Assembly: GCA_051655155.1 (NCBI GenBank)
Contig: JBOFZL010000031.1
Location: 62,001-126,000 of the forward strand
Direction: 5' to 3'
Length of the DNA stretch: 64,000 nt
From: JBOFZL01 sp051655155
GTDB taxonomy: Bacteria > Bacillota > Clostridia > Peptostreptococcales > Filifactoraceae
Shown here: positions 27,033-36,493 of the stretch, piece after piece
Layout of the letters: each line of letters starts with the position of its first letter
Position numbering within the stretch: position 1 is the first letter of the stretch
Notes under the pieces: generated by a model
Database searches by the model: none
The model's input: the letters and a program-made list of their open reading frames with translations, nothing else
Told to the model about the DNA's origin: nothing
Position numbers and translations under genes: made by a program

Positions 27033-29858
27033 ATGACGATTTGGTTCGATATGACGAATAGTATGTATGCGTGGAAGGGCGGAGTTGTAGGTATTGTTCG
27101 TGCTGAATTAGAAATAGCCAAAAATATAAAAAAATCCATTGATAATGTTAAGTATGTTAAGTATGATGGGTGTAACTTTGTAGAAATTCAGGAAGGTGAG
27201 CTTGAGTGGTTATGGAATGCTGATTCTGTAGGAGATGAATACCTAAAAATCATGAAGCGTAACCAGACTGCAGGAACTATTCAAGAGAAGAATGAGATAA
27301 CAGACTTGGCTAAAAAACATGAGGGTTTATTAAGAGCCTATGAATATACAAGTAGTCGTTTATATAGGCTGCTTAAAGGATTATATCTGTATGCAAATAC
27401 TCTACCAGGAATATTGAGACCAATAGCAAAAGGGGCTATTACGATATTTAGTTGGCCTGTTAAAAAATTGGCTCATTTTAGAGTAAAATTAAGAGATAGA
27501 AATAAGATTGATAATAAGGTTGTAGTCCATAATATATCAAAGGCATCATATCCATTTAGTGAAGGAGATTTATTTTTTTCATGTGGCTGGATAGATACAA
27601 ATAAAGAAGAGATTCTCCAAGAAATAAAAAAGACTGTAAATAATTTTTCGATAGTGTATTTAATCTATGATATTATTCTCTTAAAAAAAGAAACAAAGCA
27701 TTTTTATCCGAATTGGGCAGACGCATATTTTAGAAAGTATTTAGAATGGGCATCTTTCCATTGTGATGCTATCCTATATGGTGGGAAAACGGCAATGAGG
27801 GATACTCAGGAATATCAAAGAGAAAATGGACTACTTGTACCACCAGGATATCCAGTATATTTTGGCTCAGAGGTAACCAGAAGAATAGGCGATGAGAAGG
27901 AATACAGTTATCAAAATGAAAAAATAGGTAGCGATTACATTATGGTTGTAGGTTCAATAGATAATAGAAAGAATTATAGCACCTTATATAGAGCATTTAC
28001 GATTTTAGCAGACCAGGGGGCCTGCGATGGATTAAAGCTAGTTATAGTTGGGAAAGGTGATTCATGTCAAGACTTGGTTGACACGATAAAAATAGATGAA
28101 AGAACAAAGGATAGAATAATATTCCTATCTCCTACAGATGATGAATTACATTATTTATATAAAAATGCAAAGTTTATATTATTGTCCAGTTCTTGGGAAG
28201 GGTGGAGTCTTACCCTGCCAGAGGCACTTAATTATGGGAAGTTAGTAATTACGTCTGATGTAGATCCATTAAGAGAAATTGGAGAGAATATGGTAGTCTA
28301 TGCAGATACTTACGATCCTTTTGATTGGGCAAAAAAAATACGTTTTTTTACTGAAAATCCCTCTGAGGTTGCGAAATATGAAGAGATTGTAAGGCGCAAG
28401 TACAAGGCTATATCATGGGAAGAGTGTGGAGTACAAGTTGGAAGATACCTATTAAACCAAAGTAAAAAGAAGAATGAAGAAAAGCAAACCCTATATTTTG
28501 ATTTAAGCACATCTGTCTTAAATGGAATTTGTGGTGGGAAAATAACAGGCATAATTAGGGCGGAGTTAATGTTGCTTAAAAAAATATATTTTAAGTATGA
28601 TAAGATAAAAGTTTTTTCTATGATATATGGAAGAGGTTATATCCAGATAGATATAGATATGATTTTACCACTAATATCAGGGCGAAACTTAGATGAGAAT
28701 TTTAATATATTTATCTCAAAATTTTCTGAAAAACATTTACTTAAGAATGAGAGTTTTGCTAGTAATAAGACTAATAAATATGAGAATAGGAAGGAAGCTT
28801 TCTGGCATATAGTCAGCGTCTTTCCAGAAAAGATTCAGAAAAAATTAATTGATAAGTCTATGAAACATAGAGAAAAAATTAAAAATAAAAGTGTCACAGA
28901 TAATGAAGATGATTTTATTGATAGCCTTCCATTTAAAGAAGATGATATTGTTTTTTCAGCAGGTACAGGTCCTGCTATAACTGATATGAACAGATGGTTA
29001 GAGATAAAGGATAGGAAAAAGATAAAGTATTGTTCAGTTATATATGATTTTACACCTATATTGCTTCCACAAGTTCATCGAAAAGAAACAGTGGAATATT
29101 ATGTTCCATTCTTAGCATTTGCAAGTAAAATATCAGATCTGATTTTTTATGGTGGAAACACCGCAAAGCTAGATGGATTAGAGTATCAAAGTAAGAATAA
29201 TTTACCAAAACCAGAATCGGTTGCTATAAAGTTTGGGAGCGACATTTCTAATAATAAAAAAGAAATTGATGTGGATGAGGATAAAGATATACTAAAACGT
29301 CTTGGAATTAAAGGAAAGTACATTTTAGCTGTGGGAACTATGGAGGTTAGAAAAAATCATGAAACTCTATATAGAGCATATATTAGGATGCTCAAAGATC
29401 ATGAAAAAACACCTCAACTAGTATTTGCAGGACATCATGGTTGGAAAACTAAAGATTTTTTAGAAATGCTCAATAATGACCAGAGAGTAAAAGGCAAGAT
29501 ACTATGTTTAAGTCCATCTGATGTCGAACTAGATGTATTGTATAGAAACTGTATATTTACTACTTTGGCAAGCTTGTATGAAGGTTGGAGTCTTACACTA
29601 CCGGAAAGTATGTATTATAATAAATTTTGCCTATGTTGTGATACACCAGCATTAAGAGAGACAGCAGGGGAACTTTCGGACTATATACATCATTGGGATG
29701 AAAAGATGTGGGCAGAAAAAATATACTATTATTATTTAAATCCAGATGCAGTAAAGGGATATGAAGAGATGATAAAAAAACAATGGAAACAAATAACTTG
29801 GGATGACTGTGCAAATGATATTATGAGGCATATTAATAAAGTGTTATTAAAATATTAA
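27033..29858 (+). CDS. Double-module glycosyltransferase (two GT4 domains)
   Basis: A 941-residue protein built from an internal duplication. Module 1 (about 1-480) and module 2 (about 485-941) each begin with a short cap: TIWFDMTNSMYAWKGGVVGI with VRAELEIA, and LYFDLSTSV with TGIIRAELMLL. Each ends with a GT-B donor site: SSSWEGWSLTLPEALNYGK and ASLYEGWSLTLPESMYYNK. GSIDNRKNYSTLYRAF and GTMEVRKNHETLYRAY are equivalent segments. Such fused enzymes often add two linkages alternately in a polymer repeat (the WbdA kind). Donor sugars unknown; GDP-mannose or GDP-6-deoxymannose are likely here. SD TAGAGGAG. Confidence 0.88.
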   Translation: MTIWFDMTNSMYAWKGGVVGIVRAELEIAKNIKKSIDNVKYVKYDGCNFVEIQEGELEWLWNADSVGDEYLKIMKRNQTAGTIQEKNEITDLAKKHEGLLRAYEYTSSRLYRLLKGLYLYANTLPGILRPIAKGAITIFSWPVKKLAHFRVKLRDRNKIDNKVVVHNISKASYPFSEGDLFFSCGWIDTNKEEILQEIKKTVNNFSIVYLIYDIILLKKETKHFYPNWADAYFRKYLEWASFHCDAILYGGKTAMRDTQEYQRENGLLVPPGYPVYFGSEVTRRIGDEKEYSYQNEKIGSDYIMVVGSIDNRKNYSTLYRAFTILADQGACDGLKLVIVGKGDSCQDLVDTIKIDERTKDRIIFLSPTDDELHYLYKNAKFILLSSSWEGWSLTLPEALNYGKLVITSDVDPLREIGENMVVYADTYDPFDWAKKIRFFTENPSEVAKYEEIVRRKYKAISWEECGVQVGRYLLNQSKKKNEEKQTLYFDLSTSVLNGICGGKITGIIRAELMLLKKIYFKYDKIKVFSMIYGRGYIQIDIDMILPLISGRNLDENFNIFISKFSEKHLLKNESFASNKTNKYENRKEAFWHIVSVFPEKIQKKLIDKSMKHREKIKNKSVTDNEDDFIDSLPFKEDDIVFSAGTGPAITDMNRWLEIKDRKKIKYCSVIYDFTPILLPQVHRKETVEYYVPFLAFASKISDLIFYGGNTAKLDGLEYQSKNNLPKPESVAIKFGSDISNNKKEIDVDEDKDILKRLGIKGKYILAVGTMEVRKNHETLYRAYIRMLKDHEKTPQLVFAGHHGWKTKDFLEMLNNDQRVKGKILCLSPSDVELDVLYRNCIFTTLASLYEGWSLTLPESMYYNKFCLCCDTPALRETAGELSDYIHHWDEKMWAEKIYYYYLNPDAVKGYEEMIKKQWKQITWDDCANDIMRHINKVLLKY

Positions 29859-29994
29859 AAGGTTTATTTAACTATACGAAACAGCTCAAATATATGTATA
29901 GACTAATGAGTATGTAGTTAGATTATGTGAAACTACGTAGATTTGGATTTTAATGATTTGCTCTAATTTAAATTATAAAGGCAGGAGGCAGAAT

Positions 29995-30894
29995 ATGGAT
30001 GAAAGAATATTAATAACAGGTGGAAATGGATTTATTGGAAAAAAAGTATGTGAAAAGCTAAAAGAGAAAAATTTGAATTATATAGTAATATCTAGAGATA
30101 ACAGTAATTCCTTAGAATCTCAAAGTGTGAAGGTATTAGATTTATTAAATAAGAATGAACTAGATTTATTTATAGAAGAATATAAACCTAATATTATAAT
30201 TCACCTTGCGGCAATTGCATCACCTGTCCATAATGATGTTCTAGAAGTATATAGGTCTAATGTTATAGGAACCGAAAATCTATTTGAGTCTTTAACTAAA
30301 TACTGCAAAAAAGATACAAGATTAATAATGGCAAGTACTGCAGGGGTTTATGGAAATCAAGAGGTTGATGAATTAGATGAAGAACTTAAATATTCACCTG
30401 TTAATCATTATTCATACAGCAAGATGATTACAGAAGTAATGTCACAGCAATACAAAAATCTATTAGATATAAGAATAATAAGACCATTTAATATAATTGG
30501 TATAGGTCAAAACGAAAACTTTTTTATCTCAAAATTAGTTAAGAGCTTTAGAAATAAAGAAAAGGTTTTGTATTTAGGAAATATGGAGGCAAAAAGAGAT
30601 TATCTATCTGTGGAATTTTGTGCTGATGTTATCTTTGACCTAGCTATGAGCAAGGCGAAAGAACCTAGAGTATTAAATATTTGTACTGGAAGAGGTTATA
30701 CTTGTAGAGATGTTGTTAATATTTTAAGTGAAATAACGGGGCATTATCCAGAGATAATTTCTTCAACTGAATTTATTAGAACAAATGAAGTTTGGAATTT
30801 AGTGGGTAATCCAACACGACTAAATTCATTTATAAAACATAAGTATGAGTCAGAATCGCTTGAGGTGATTTTAAAGAAAATGCTTAAAGTATAA
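29995..30894 (+). CDS. NAD(P)-dependent epimerase/dehydratase; GDP-4-keto-6-deoxymannose reductase candidate
   Basis: A 299-residue SDR starting at the ATG at 29995, right after GGCAGGAGGCAG; a 14-codon in-frame extension upstream has no ribosome site. NAD(P)-binding ITGGNGFIGKKVCEKL, catalytic MASTAGVYGNQ and HYSYSKMITEV (Tyr-x3-Lys). IIIHLAAIASPVHND and IRPFNIIGIGQNENFF are as in RMD and UDP-sugar epimerases. With Gmd in the same cluster and no Fcl, the reductase that makes GDP-D-rhamnose is the best guess. A UDP-glucose-4-epimerase-like role cannot be excluded. Confidence 0.72.
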   Translation: MDERILITGGNGFIGKKVCEKLKEKNLNYIVISRDNSNSLESQSVKVLDLLNKNELDLFIEEYKPNIIIHLAAIASPVHNDVLEVYRSNVIGTENLFESLTKYCKKDTRLIMASTAGVYGNQEVDELDEELKYSPVNHYSYSKMITEVMSQQYKNLLDIRIIRPFNIIGIGQNENFFISKLVKSFRNKEKVLYLGNMEAKRDYLSVEFCADVIFDLAMSKAKEPRVLNICTGRGYTCRDVVNILSEITGHYPEIISSTEFIRTNEVWNLVGNPTRLNSFIKHKYESESLEVILKKMLKV

Positions 30895-31061
30895 TATTAA
30901 ATATTATACTTTAAATGAGCTTAGAAATAAGTAGGTAGTATTTATTATGAATATATGAATTGTTTTTAATGAAAGTTAGATAGTTTTATGATAATGTGAA
31001 ATTAAAATATTAGATTTTGATTAGAGATTATGAGAAATTATAATAAAATAGTGGAGGTAAA

Positions 31062-32225
31062 ATGAAAGTAATCAAAGTAATTTTCTGTTCCTTATGTTTA
31101 GGGATAGGGGTTATAATTTTGAGCTTTATTTCTTTTAATTATAATCCTCAGACCACATTGTCTGGAGTAGTTATTTCAAAAGAAAAGCCAAATGTGAGTG
31201 TAAAAACAATAATGGAGGGGAATTATCAACAACAATATGGAGACTGGTTTGGTGAAAATTTTCCATTTAGGAGCTTTTTGGTGAAAGGATATAATCAAAT
31301 ACTTTTCCAAACAAAAAGTATGGTTAATGATATTCAACCAGGTAAAGGTGGAAATTTACATGGAGCAATGTGGCTTAAAGGATATGTTGATTATGAAATT
31401 GACATTGCTGTACTTAAACAATATAGAGAAGATATTGCTCTGATATATGATTATTTGTCAGATAAAGGAGTTAGAATGTTTTATATGATTTCGCCGAATA
31501 AGGCTGAATTATATGCAGAAACTATACCATGGAATTATCAGCTAGCTAATAAATATATTTCAAATCCAGGTTGTGGAAAGAAGCAAATTATTAATATGTT
31601 GGAAGAGTTAAAAATTCCATATGTTGACACATTATCAATAATGCAGAAAGCTATAGATGAAGAAAAAATTCAGCCATTTGCAAAAACAGGAATACATTGG
31701 AATAAATATGGCTCAATTTCTGCTATGGAATCATATATTGACCTTCTTAATCAAGCTGGAATGGATATACCAGAAATTCAAAAGACTGTAACTTTTTCGA
31801 AAGAACCAGATTCCATGGAGGATATAGACTATAAATCCATCACAAATGTATATTTTTCACCATTTGACTCAATATATCCACATGTAAATTTTACAATTAC
31901 CGACCCTAGTAAAATTGAAAAATCAGTATATGCAATTTCTACAAGCTATCAAAATAGTTTTCTAGAATTATTTAAAGCAAATGATATGCCGTTTACACAT
32001 TATAAACGTTTGTATTACAATCAACTTCAAAGTTATCTGACAAGAAGCAAAGGCGGAGTTGAGGGGGAGTTGTGGCAGAAAGCTACACCATTTGATAAAA
32101 TTGATTATAGCGAAATAGAGCGATATGATATATTTGTAGTAGAACACAATGCAGGGGAGTTGCCAGAAGCACATATAGATTTTGCGCATCGCTTTGCTGA
32201 ACATTTGAGGCTAAAAATAAAATAG
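31062..32225 (+). CDS. AlgJ/AlgX-like (DHHW family) O-acetylation protein
   Basis: A 387-residue protein anchored by one N-terminal helix (residues about 5-25), the rest extracellular. SGNH-like features of the DHHW/AlgJ family are visible: MFYMISPNKAELYAETIPW, VDTLSIMQKA, and the catalytic-type GIHWNKYGSISAMESYI (Asp/His-His-Trp position). IFVVEHNAGELPEAHIDFAH is at the C terminus. Such proteins take acyl groups passed across the membrane by an MBOAT partner and acetylate the exported glycan. The MBOAT gene follows 15 bases downstream. Confidence 0.85.
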   Translation: MKVIKVIFCSLCLGIGVIILSFISFNYNPQTTLSGVVISKEKPNVSVKTIMEGNYQQQYGDWFGENFPFRSFLVKGYNQILFQTKSMVNDIQPGKGGNLHGAMWLKGYVDYEIDIAVLKQYREDIALIYDYLSDKGVRMFYMISPNKAELYAETIPWNYQLANKYISNPGCGKKQIINMLEELKIPYVDTLSIMQKAIDEEKIQPFAKTGIHWNKYGSISAMESYIDLLNQAGMDIPEIQKTVTFSKEPDSMEDIDYKSITNVYFSPFDSIYPHVNFTITDPSKIEKSVYAISTSYQNSFLELFKANDMPFTHYKRLYYNQLQSYLTRSKGGVEGELWQKATPFDKIDYSEIERYDIFVVEHNAGELPEAHIDFAHRFAEHLRLKIK

Positions 32226-32240
32226 GGGGATAATAAAGAT

Positions 32241-33647
32241 ATGGTTTTTGCTTCTGCAATTTTTTTGTTTGTATTTTTTCCAGTTGTTTATATTGTATAT
32301 TTTCTTTTGAAAGATACATTTAAAAACTTCTGGTTATTCCTTATGTCATTTGTATTTTATGCATGGGGAGGACTATCATATGCTCTGTTAGTGTTGTTAT
32401 CTACGATTGTAAACTATGTGGTTGGTTTGTTAATGCACAATAAAGAGGGACGGGTTAGAAAAATATACTTGATTATAGGTGTTGTTTATAACCTTTCAAT
32501 ACTAATGTTTTTTAAGTATTTTAATTTTATTGTCGAAAACATACAAGGTTTGGCACGTATTGGTAATTTAAACTGGGAAACACAGGTGCCTAATATTATT
32601 TTGCCAGTAGGAATATCTTTCTTTACATTTCAAATTATGTCGTACATAATTGATTTATATCGAAGAGAGATAGATGTACAACGAAATATAATCAACCTTG
32701 GACTATATATTTTACTTTTTCCACAATTGATTGCTGGTCCTATTGTAAGATACATTGACGTAGAAACTCAAATTAGAGAAAGAGAAATCGATTTAAATAG
32801 TTTTGTAATTGGTCTGCAAAGATTTATTGTAGGATTGGGTAAAAAGGTACTGATTGCAAATGCAATGGGCAAATGGGCTGATATGGCATTTAATGATATT
32901 GGTCAGTTAAGTACGCCAATGGCATGGCTAGGGATTATTGGGTATACAATACAAATTTATTTTGATTTTTCTGCATACTCAGATATGGCAATTGGAATTG
33001 GTAAGATGTTTGGATTCAGCTTTTTGGAAAACTTTAACTATCCTTATATTGCCAGTACAATGCAAGATTTTTGGAGAAGATGGCATATATCTTTAACAAC
33101 ATGGTTTAGAGATTATCTGTATATTCCTCTAGGTGGTAATAGAAAAGGAAAGAACAGAACATATATAAATAGTTTTATTGTTTTTTTCTGTACAGGACTT
33201 TGGCATGGTGCAGCGTGGAACTTTGTATTATGGGGATTATACCATGGATTATTTTTGATTATTGAAAAAACTAAAATCGGAAAAATCATACAAAAAATGC
33301 CAAGAATTATCAGACACATATATGTTATTTTTATTGTTATTCTTGGATGGGTAATGTTCCGAGCAAATTCAATGTCAGATGCATTGGTATTTTATAAGAC
33401 AATGTTCATATGGAATGGAGATAATATTTTTACTTTCTTCAAAGCACTAGATAATTGGAATATTATTGCTTTTGCAATGGGATTAATATTTGCTACTCCA
33501 ATCATGAGAACTGTCAAAGAGAAAATAGAGAGTGATAAGGTTGAAATAGTTATTTTTGAATATATTATTTATTTTATTATTTATGTTGTTTCAATTATGT
33601 TTGTATCTGGATCAAGCTTTAATCCGTTTATATATTTTAGATTTTGA
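32241..33647 (+). CDS. MBOAT-family O-acyltransferase (AlgI/DltB-like)
   Basis: A 468-residue polytopic protein with about 10-12 helices. MBOAT landmarks: ILPVGISFFTFQIMSYIIDL, LFPQLIAGPIVRY, FDFSAYSDMAIGIGKMFGF, WRRWHISLTTWFRDYLYIPL and the catalytic-His region GLWHGAAWNFVLWGLYHG. It carries an acyl group (usually acetyl) across the membrane for transfer by the AlgJ-like partner encoded upstream. Last gene of the polysaccharide operon; a strong terminator follows about 55 bases later. Confidence 0.93.
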   Translation: MVFASAIFLFVFFPVVYIVYFLLKDTFKNFWLFLMSFVFYAWGGLSYALLVLLSTIVNYVVGLLMHNKEGRVRKIYLIIGVVYNLSILMFFKYFNFIVENIQGLARIGNLNWETQVPNIILPVGISFFTFQIMSYIIDLYRREIDVQRNIINLGLYILLFPQLIAGPIVRYIDVETQIREREIDLNSFVIGLQRFIVGLGKKVLIANAMGKWADMAFNDIGQLSTPMAWLGIIGYTIQIYFDFSAYSDMAIGIGKMFGFSFLENFNYPYIASTMQDFWRRWHISLTTWFRDYLYIPLGGNRKGKNRTYINSFIVFFCTGLWHGAAWNFVLWGLYHGLFLIIEKTKIGKIIQKMPRIIRHIYVIFIVILGWVMFRANSMSDALVFYKTMFIWNGDNIFTFFKALDNWNIIAFAMGLIFATPIMRTVKEKIESDKVEIVIFEYIIYFIIYVVSIMFVSGSSFNPFIYFRF

Positions 33648-33701
33648 CAGAAAAATTATAGGAATAAAAAGTTTTGGCGTGCTCCCAAAAAAGTTAGACT
33701 T

Positions 33702-33737
33702 TAATAGCGAGACAGTTTATACTGCCTCGCTATTTTT
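33702..33737 (+). terminator. Terminator of the polysaccharide operon
   Basis: AATAGCGAG-x-CAGT and ACTG-x-CTCGCTATT form a long stem with a TTAT loop, followed by a T-run. Confidence 0.88.
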
Positions 33738-34079
33738 ATGTATATAGACGATGGCAGTTGTCAAATTGGGTAAGAAAGTATAAAATATATGGGTATGATG
33801 GTTTTAGTTTAAAAAAGGAATTTAGCTAAACTGCCTTGAAGCTATAAGTATTGCTAAATTAATTTATTGTTTTGCAATTAGTAGAATCAGCGCTATTTTT
33901 GAAAGAAAAAGAAAGAATTAAAGAAAGAGAATAAATTTTAAAAAAGTGAAAATAGATATGGGATTTGAATGGTTTACAGAGAAATATTAAATTTATACAC
34001 TAGGCAAATCATAAAAGAATTAAACAACTTATCTATAGTGTGAATTTAAATAGAATTATTATGGATTAGGGGAGAAAAT
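33738..34079 (+). other. Gene-poor spacer with possible decayed coding remnants
   Basis: No complete gene. Short open stretches such as QLVESALFLKEKERIKERE (ending in TAA near 33930) and IDMGFEWFTEKY (ending near 33987) look protein-like but have no start or ribosome site, so they may be remnants of a lost gene. The promoter and ribosome site (GGGGAGAAAAT) of the Nudix-domain gene must lie at the end of this stretch. Confidence 0.35.
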
Positions 34080-36257
34080 ATGGAAAAAAAAATTTATTTA
34101 TTTGAGCTTGACTCAGTAAGAAAGACAGATGATGAAGTGAGAAAAGGATTGTTTACATTATATGAAGAGATTGTATATAATGGAAATGTGGTTGTTGTTT
34201 CGTTTAATCAATTAGTAGATTCAAGACTCTTTTTAAGTATGCTCAAAAAAGATGATTATTTTAAAATCATCCTTGATCTTTTTAAGAAGGGAAGACTGAT
34301 AATTTCGAGATTCGATGAATTTAGAACTGCATCACAATATGTGCAGAGATCTATCAAGAAAAATTTAAAAATGAATGCGAATACTTTCATATTTTCAGCT
34401 CTGCCAGTCAAAAGCAATCAGAAATATTTATTGAAGTTGATGGAAAGAGCATTATTGCATGCAGATCTATCAGAATTTACAGAATATATTGATGAAAAAA
34501 AGAAGATGCAAGATGCTATATCGCTATTTGACGAAATTGATGAAAATGGATTCTCCCAAAAAAGTTCAATTGACTCTAAATTAGCATTGGACTATTTAAG
34601 ATATATTAAACGGTTTATTGAACTAGTTTTAGAGATTAGCATAAATGAGAAATCCTATAATATGGCGAAAGATTATGATGCTTGTAGTTCAGAAAGATTT
34701 ACATTAGTGAAGTTTATAGATATTATTATTAAATTTAGTTATAAGGAAGAGATAGGTCAGATTTGGGAGAATGCTGTCAGTTGCTTAGAAAAAGTAAAAA
34801 ATAATTTGGAAGTCTCAGAAATGAACGATAGATCTAATTGGATAAAAAAATTAATTTCAGAATATAATAGTGAATACAAACAAGAATACGAATTTGCAGA
34901 AATGTTAGTTAACCTTTGCTATAATTATGCAGTTGAAGCTAGCATAGCAAATGTATCTAGACACTACAATTTAGATACTTTGACAACTGATGCACAGGAT
35001 TTATTTTGGTCAGATTTTCTTGAAAGAGTAAAATTAGAGTGGGAAAATGGCAAGAATGCTGAAAATAAATATTTGCAGGACGAGTCAAATAACTTTATTG
35101 AGTATAAAGGTGAATATCCAAATTGGGAAAGTGGATTAAGGATTCTTAATAGGAGAATGTTTAATTTAAAACCTGGAGAACAAGCCGTTGAGATTCCTTT
35201 GTATGAGAGTAATCATGAAAAACAACGCAAAATATGGAATAGATTTAATATTATTAATATTATGCGTGTAATAGGAAGTACATTGCTTTATATACTGCTT
35301 CTGATTACAGTAAATATGATTTTATCTATTTTCCAAAATGAGGTTGGGGTTATAGCAAATAGTATTTTGACTATTGTGATTTTTATGATTTTAAGTGAAC
35401 TAATTGGTAAATTATTTAAATTATCTAGTCTTTCTGAATGTATTAATTCGTTAGTAGAGTGTGTAGTTGATTTTTATGTGATAGTTAGTAAAAAAGAGTT
35501 TATTGCTTATAAACACTCTTTTGATAGTAGTGATGTTTCGTCAGAGAAACCATCAGTTATAAAAGATAAATATTTATATATGTCATATTCTTTACAAGAG
35601 TACATCACATTATGGAAGGAAAAGCCAGAGCTATTTTTTAAATCGGACTTAATTTCAATTGTAGATCCAAGAACTGCGAAGGGGATTAAAAAGATTATAG
35701 AATTTGAAGTTAAAAATGATGTTAAAATTGGAGTAGTATACATGAGTTCATATAGTATATTGGTTGTAGACTTAATAGAAAATAGTGATGGAACGCTTTA
35801 TGCTTATGAAAGGCTGATACCTACAGTTTCAAATGGAGCTGTTTTAATTGTTGTTAAGTATTTAGAAAAACTTGTTCTTTTAAGTCAGTTTAGACATGCA
35901 CTTAGAGATGAACAACTTGCTTTTCCAAGGGGGTATGGTGAGATTCATAAGGACGGCTCTTTTTTGCCATCTTTTGAAAATGTTAAAAAAGAAATTTACG
36001 AAGAACTAGGTGCTGAAATAGAAGGTGAACCCATTTTTTTGGGCGAGGTTGTTGCTGACAGTGGAATTAGTGGTAATATTGTTTCAGTATATGCTGTAAC
36101 AATAAAAACTTTTAGAGAACGTGTCGGATATGAAGGCATCAAAAAAGTGATATTTAAAACGGAGGAAGAACTTGAAAATTGTATAAAAAATGGTGAAATT
36201 ACAGATGGGTTTACATTATCAGGATACTTAATGTACAAGACAGCTCCTCAAAAATAA
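34080..36257 (+). CDS. Membrane protein with C-terminal Nudix hydrolase-like domain
   Basis: A 725-residue protein I do not recognise as a named family. Residues 1-110 form a compact domain starting KKIYLFELDSVRKTDDEVRKG; 110-380 are mostly helical and charged. Two transmembrane helices lie at about 390-415 and 420-440, then a basic/soluble part. From about residue 560 a Nudix fold ends the protein, with a box-like element at 617-648: GYGEI...KKEIYEELGAEI (the REUXEEXGU part is conserved, with Lys for Arg) and later GEVVADSGISG. Nudix enzymes cleave nucleoside-diphosphate-linked compounds, and here the site would be membrane-tethered beside a nucleotide-sugar locus. SD GGGGAG. Confidence 0.75.
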   Translation: MEKKIYLFELDSVRKTDDEVRKGLFTLYEEIVYNGNVVVVSFNQLVDSRLFLSMLKKDDYFKIILDLFKKGRLIISRFDEFRTASQYVQRSIKKNLKMNANTFIFSALPVKSNQKYLLKLMERALLHADLSEFTEYIDEKKKMQDAISLFDEIDENGFSQKSSIDSKLALDYLRYIKRFIELVLEISINEKSYNMAKDYDACSSERFTLVKFIDIIIKFSYKEEIGQIWENAVSCLEKVKNNLEVSEMNDRSNWIKKLISEYNSEYKQEYEFAEMLVNLCYNYAVEASIANVSRHYNLDTLTTDAQDLFWSDFLERVKLEWENGKNAENKYLQDESNNFIEYKGEYPNWESGLRILNRRMFNLKPGEQAVEIPLYESNHEKQRKIWNRFNIINIMRVIGSTLLYILLLITVNMILSIFQNEVGVIANSILTIVIFMILSELIGKLFKLSSLSECINSLVECVVDFYVIVSKKEFIAYKHSFDSSDVSSEKPSVIKDKYLYMSYSLQEYITLWKEKPELFFKSDLISIVDPRTAKGIKKIIEFEVKNDVKIGVVYMSSYSILVVDLIENSDGTLYAYERLIPTVSNGAVLIVVKYLEKLVLLSQFRHALRDEQLAFPRGYGEIHKDGSFLPSFENVKKEIYEELGAEIEGEPIFLGEVVADSGISGNIVSVYAVTIKTFRERVGYEGIKKVIFKTEEELENCIKNGEITDGFTLSGYLMYKTAPQK

Positions 36258-36428
36258 ATTAGAATGAAGATTAATAATAGTAAATAGCAATTATAGATGT
36301 AAATTATGTCATATAATTTTCTTACAGTCATTATTCTTGCGTGATTGTTTTTTGCCGTCTACTCTCATCTTCAAGGTATCTTAATCAACTTTATAGAAAG
36401 ATTTATCTTTTTTTGAATAAGATTTCAC

Positions 36429-36457
36429 CTACCTTTTTTCTAAAACTTACATATATA
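36429..36457 (+). promoter_or_regulatory. Shared alternative promoter element, copy A (amidase-yvrJ)
   Basis: CTACCTTTTTTCTA, 7 bases, then CATATATA. The same element with the same spacing occurs before the DUF1659 gene at 40403-40431 (21 of 22 defined positions identical). It lies 37 bases before the amidase ATG and does not resemble TTGACA/TATAAT, so it is a candidate alternative-sigma promoter. Confidence 0.65.
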
Positions 36458-36493
36458 CAAATGAAGGCAAATTTTAGAAAAGGAGGAGAGTTT

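Noticed and set aside
36341..36493. N-terminal extension of the amidase
   Set aside because: It lacks a ribosome site, would cover the shared promoter element, and the strong Shine-Dalgarno stands just before 36494.
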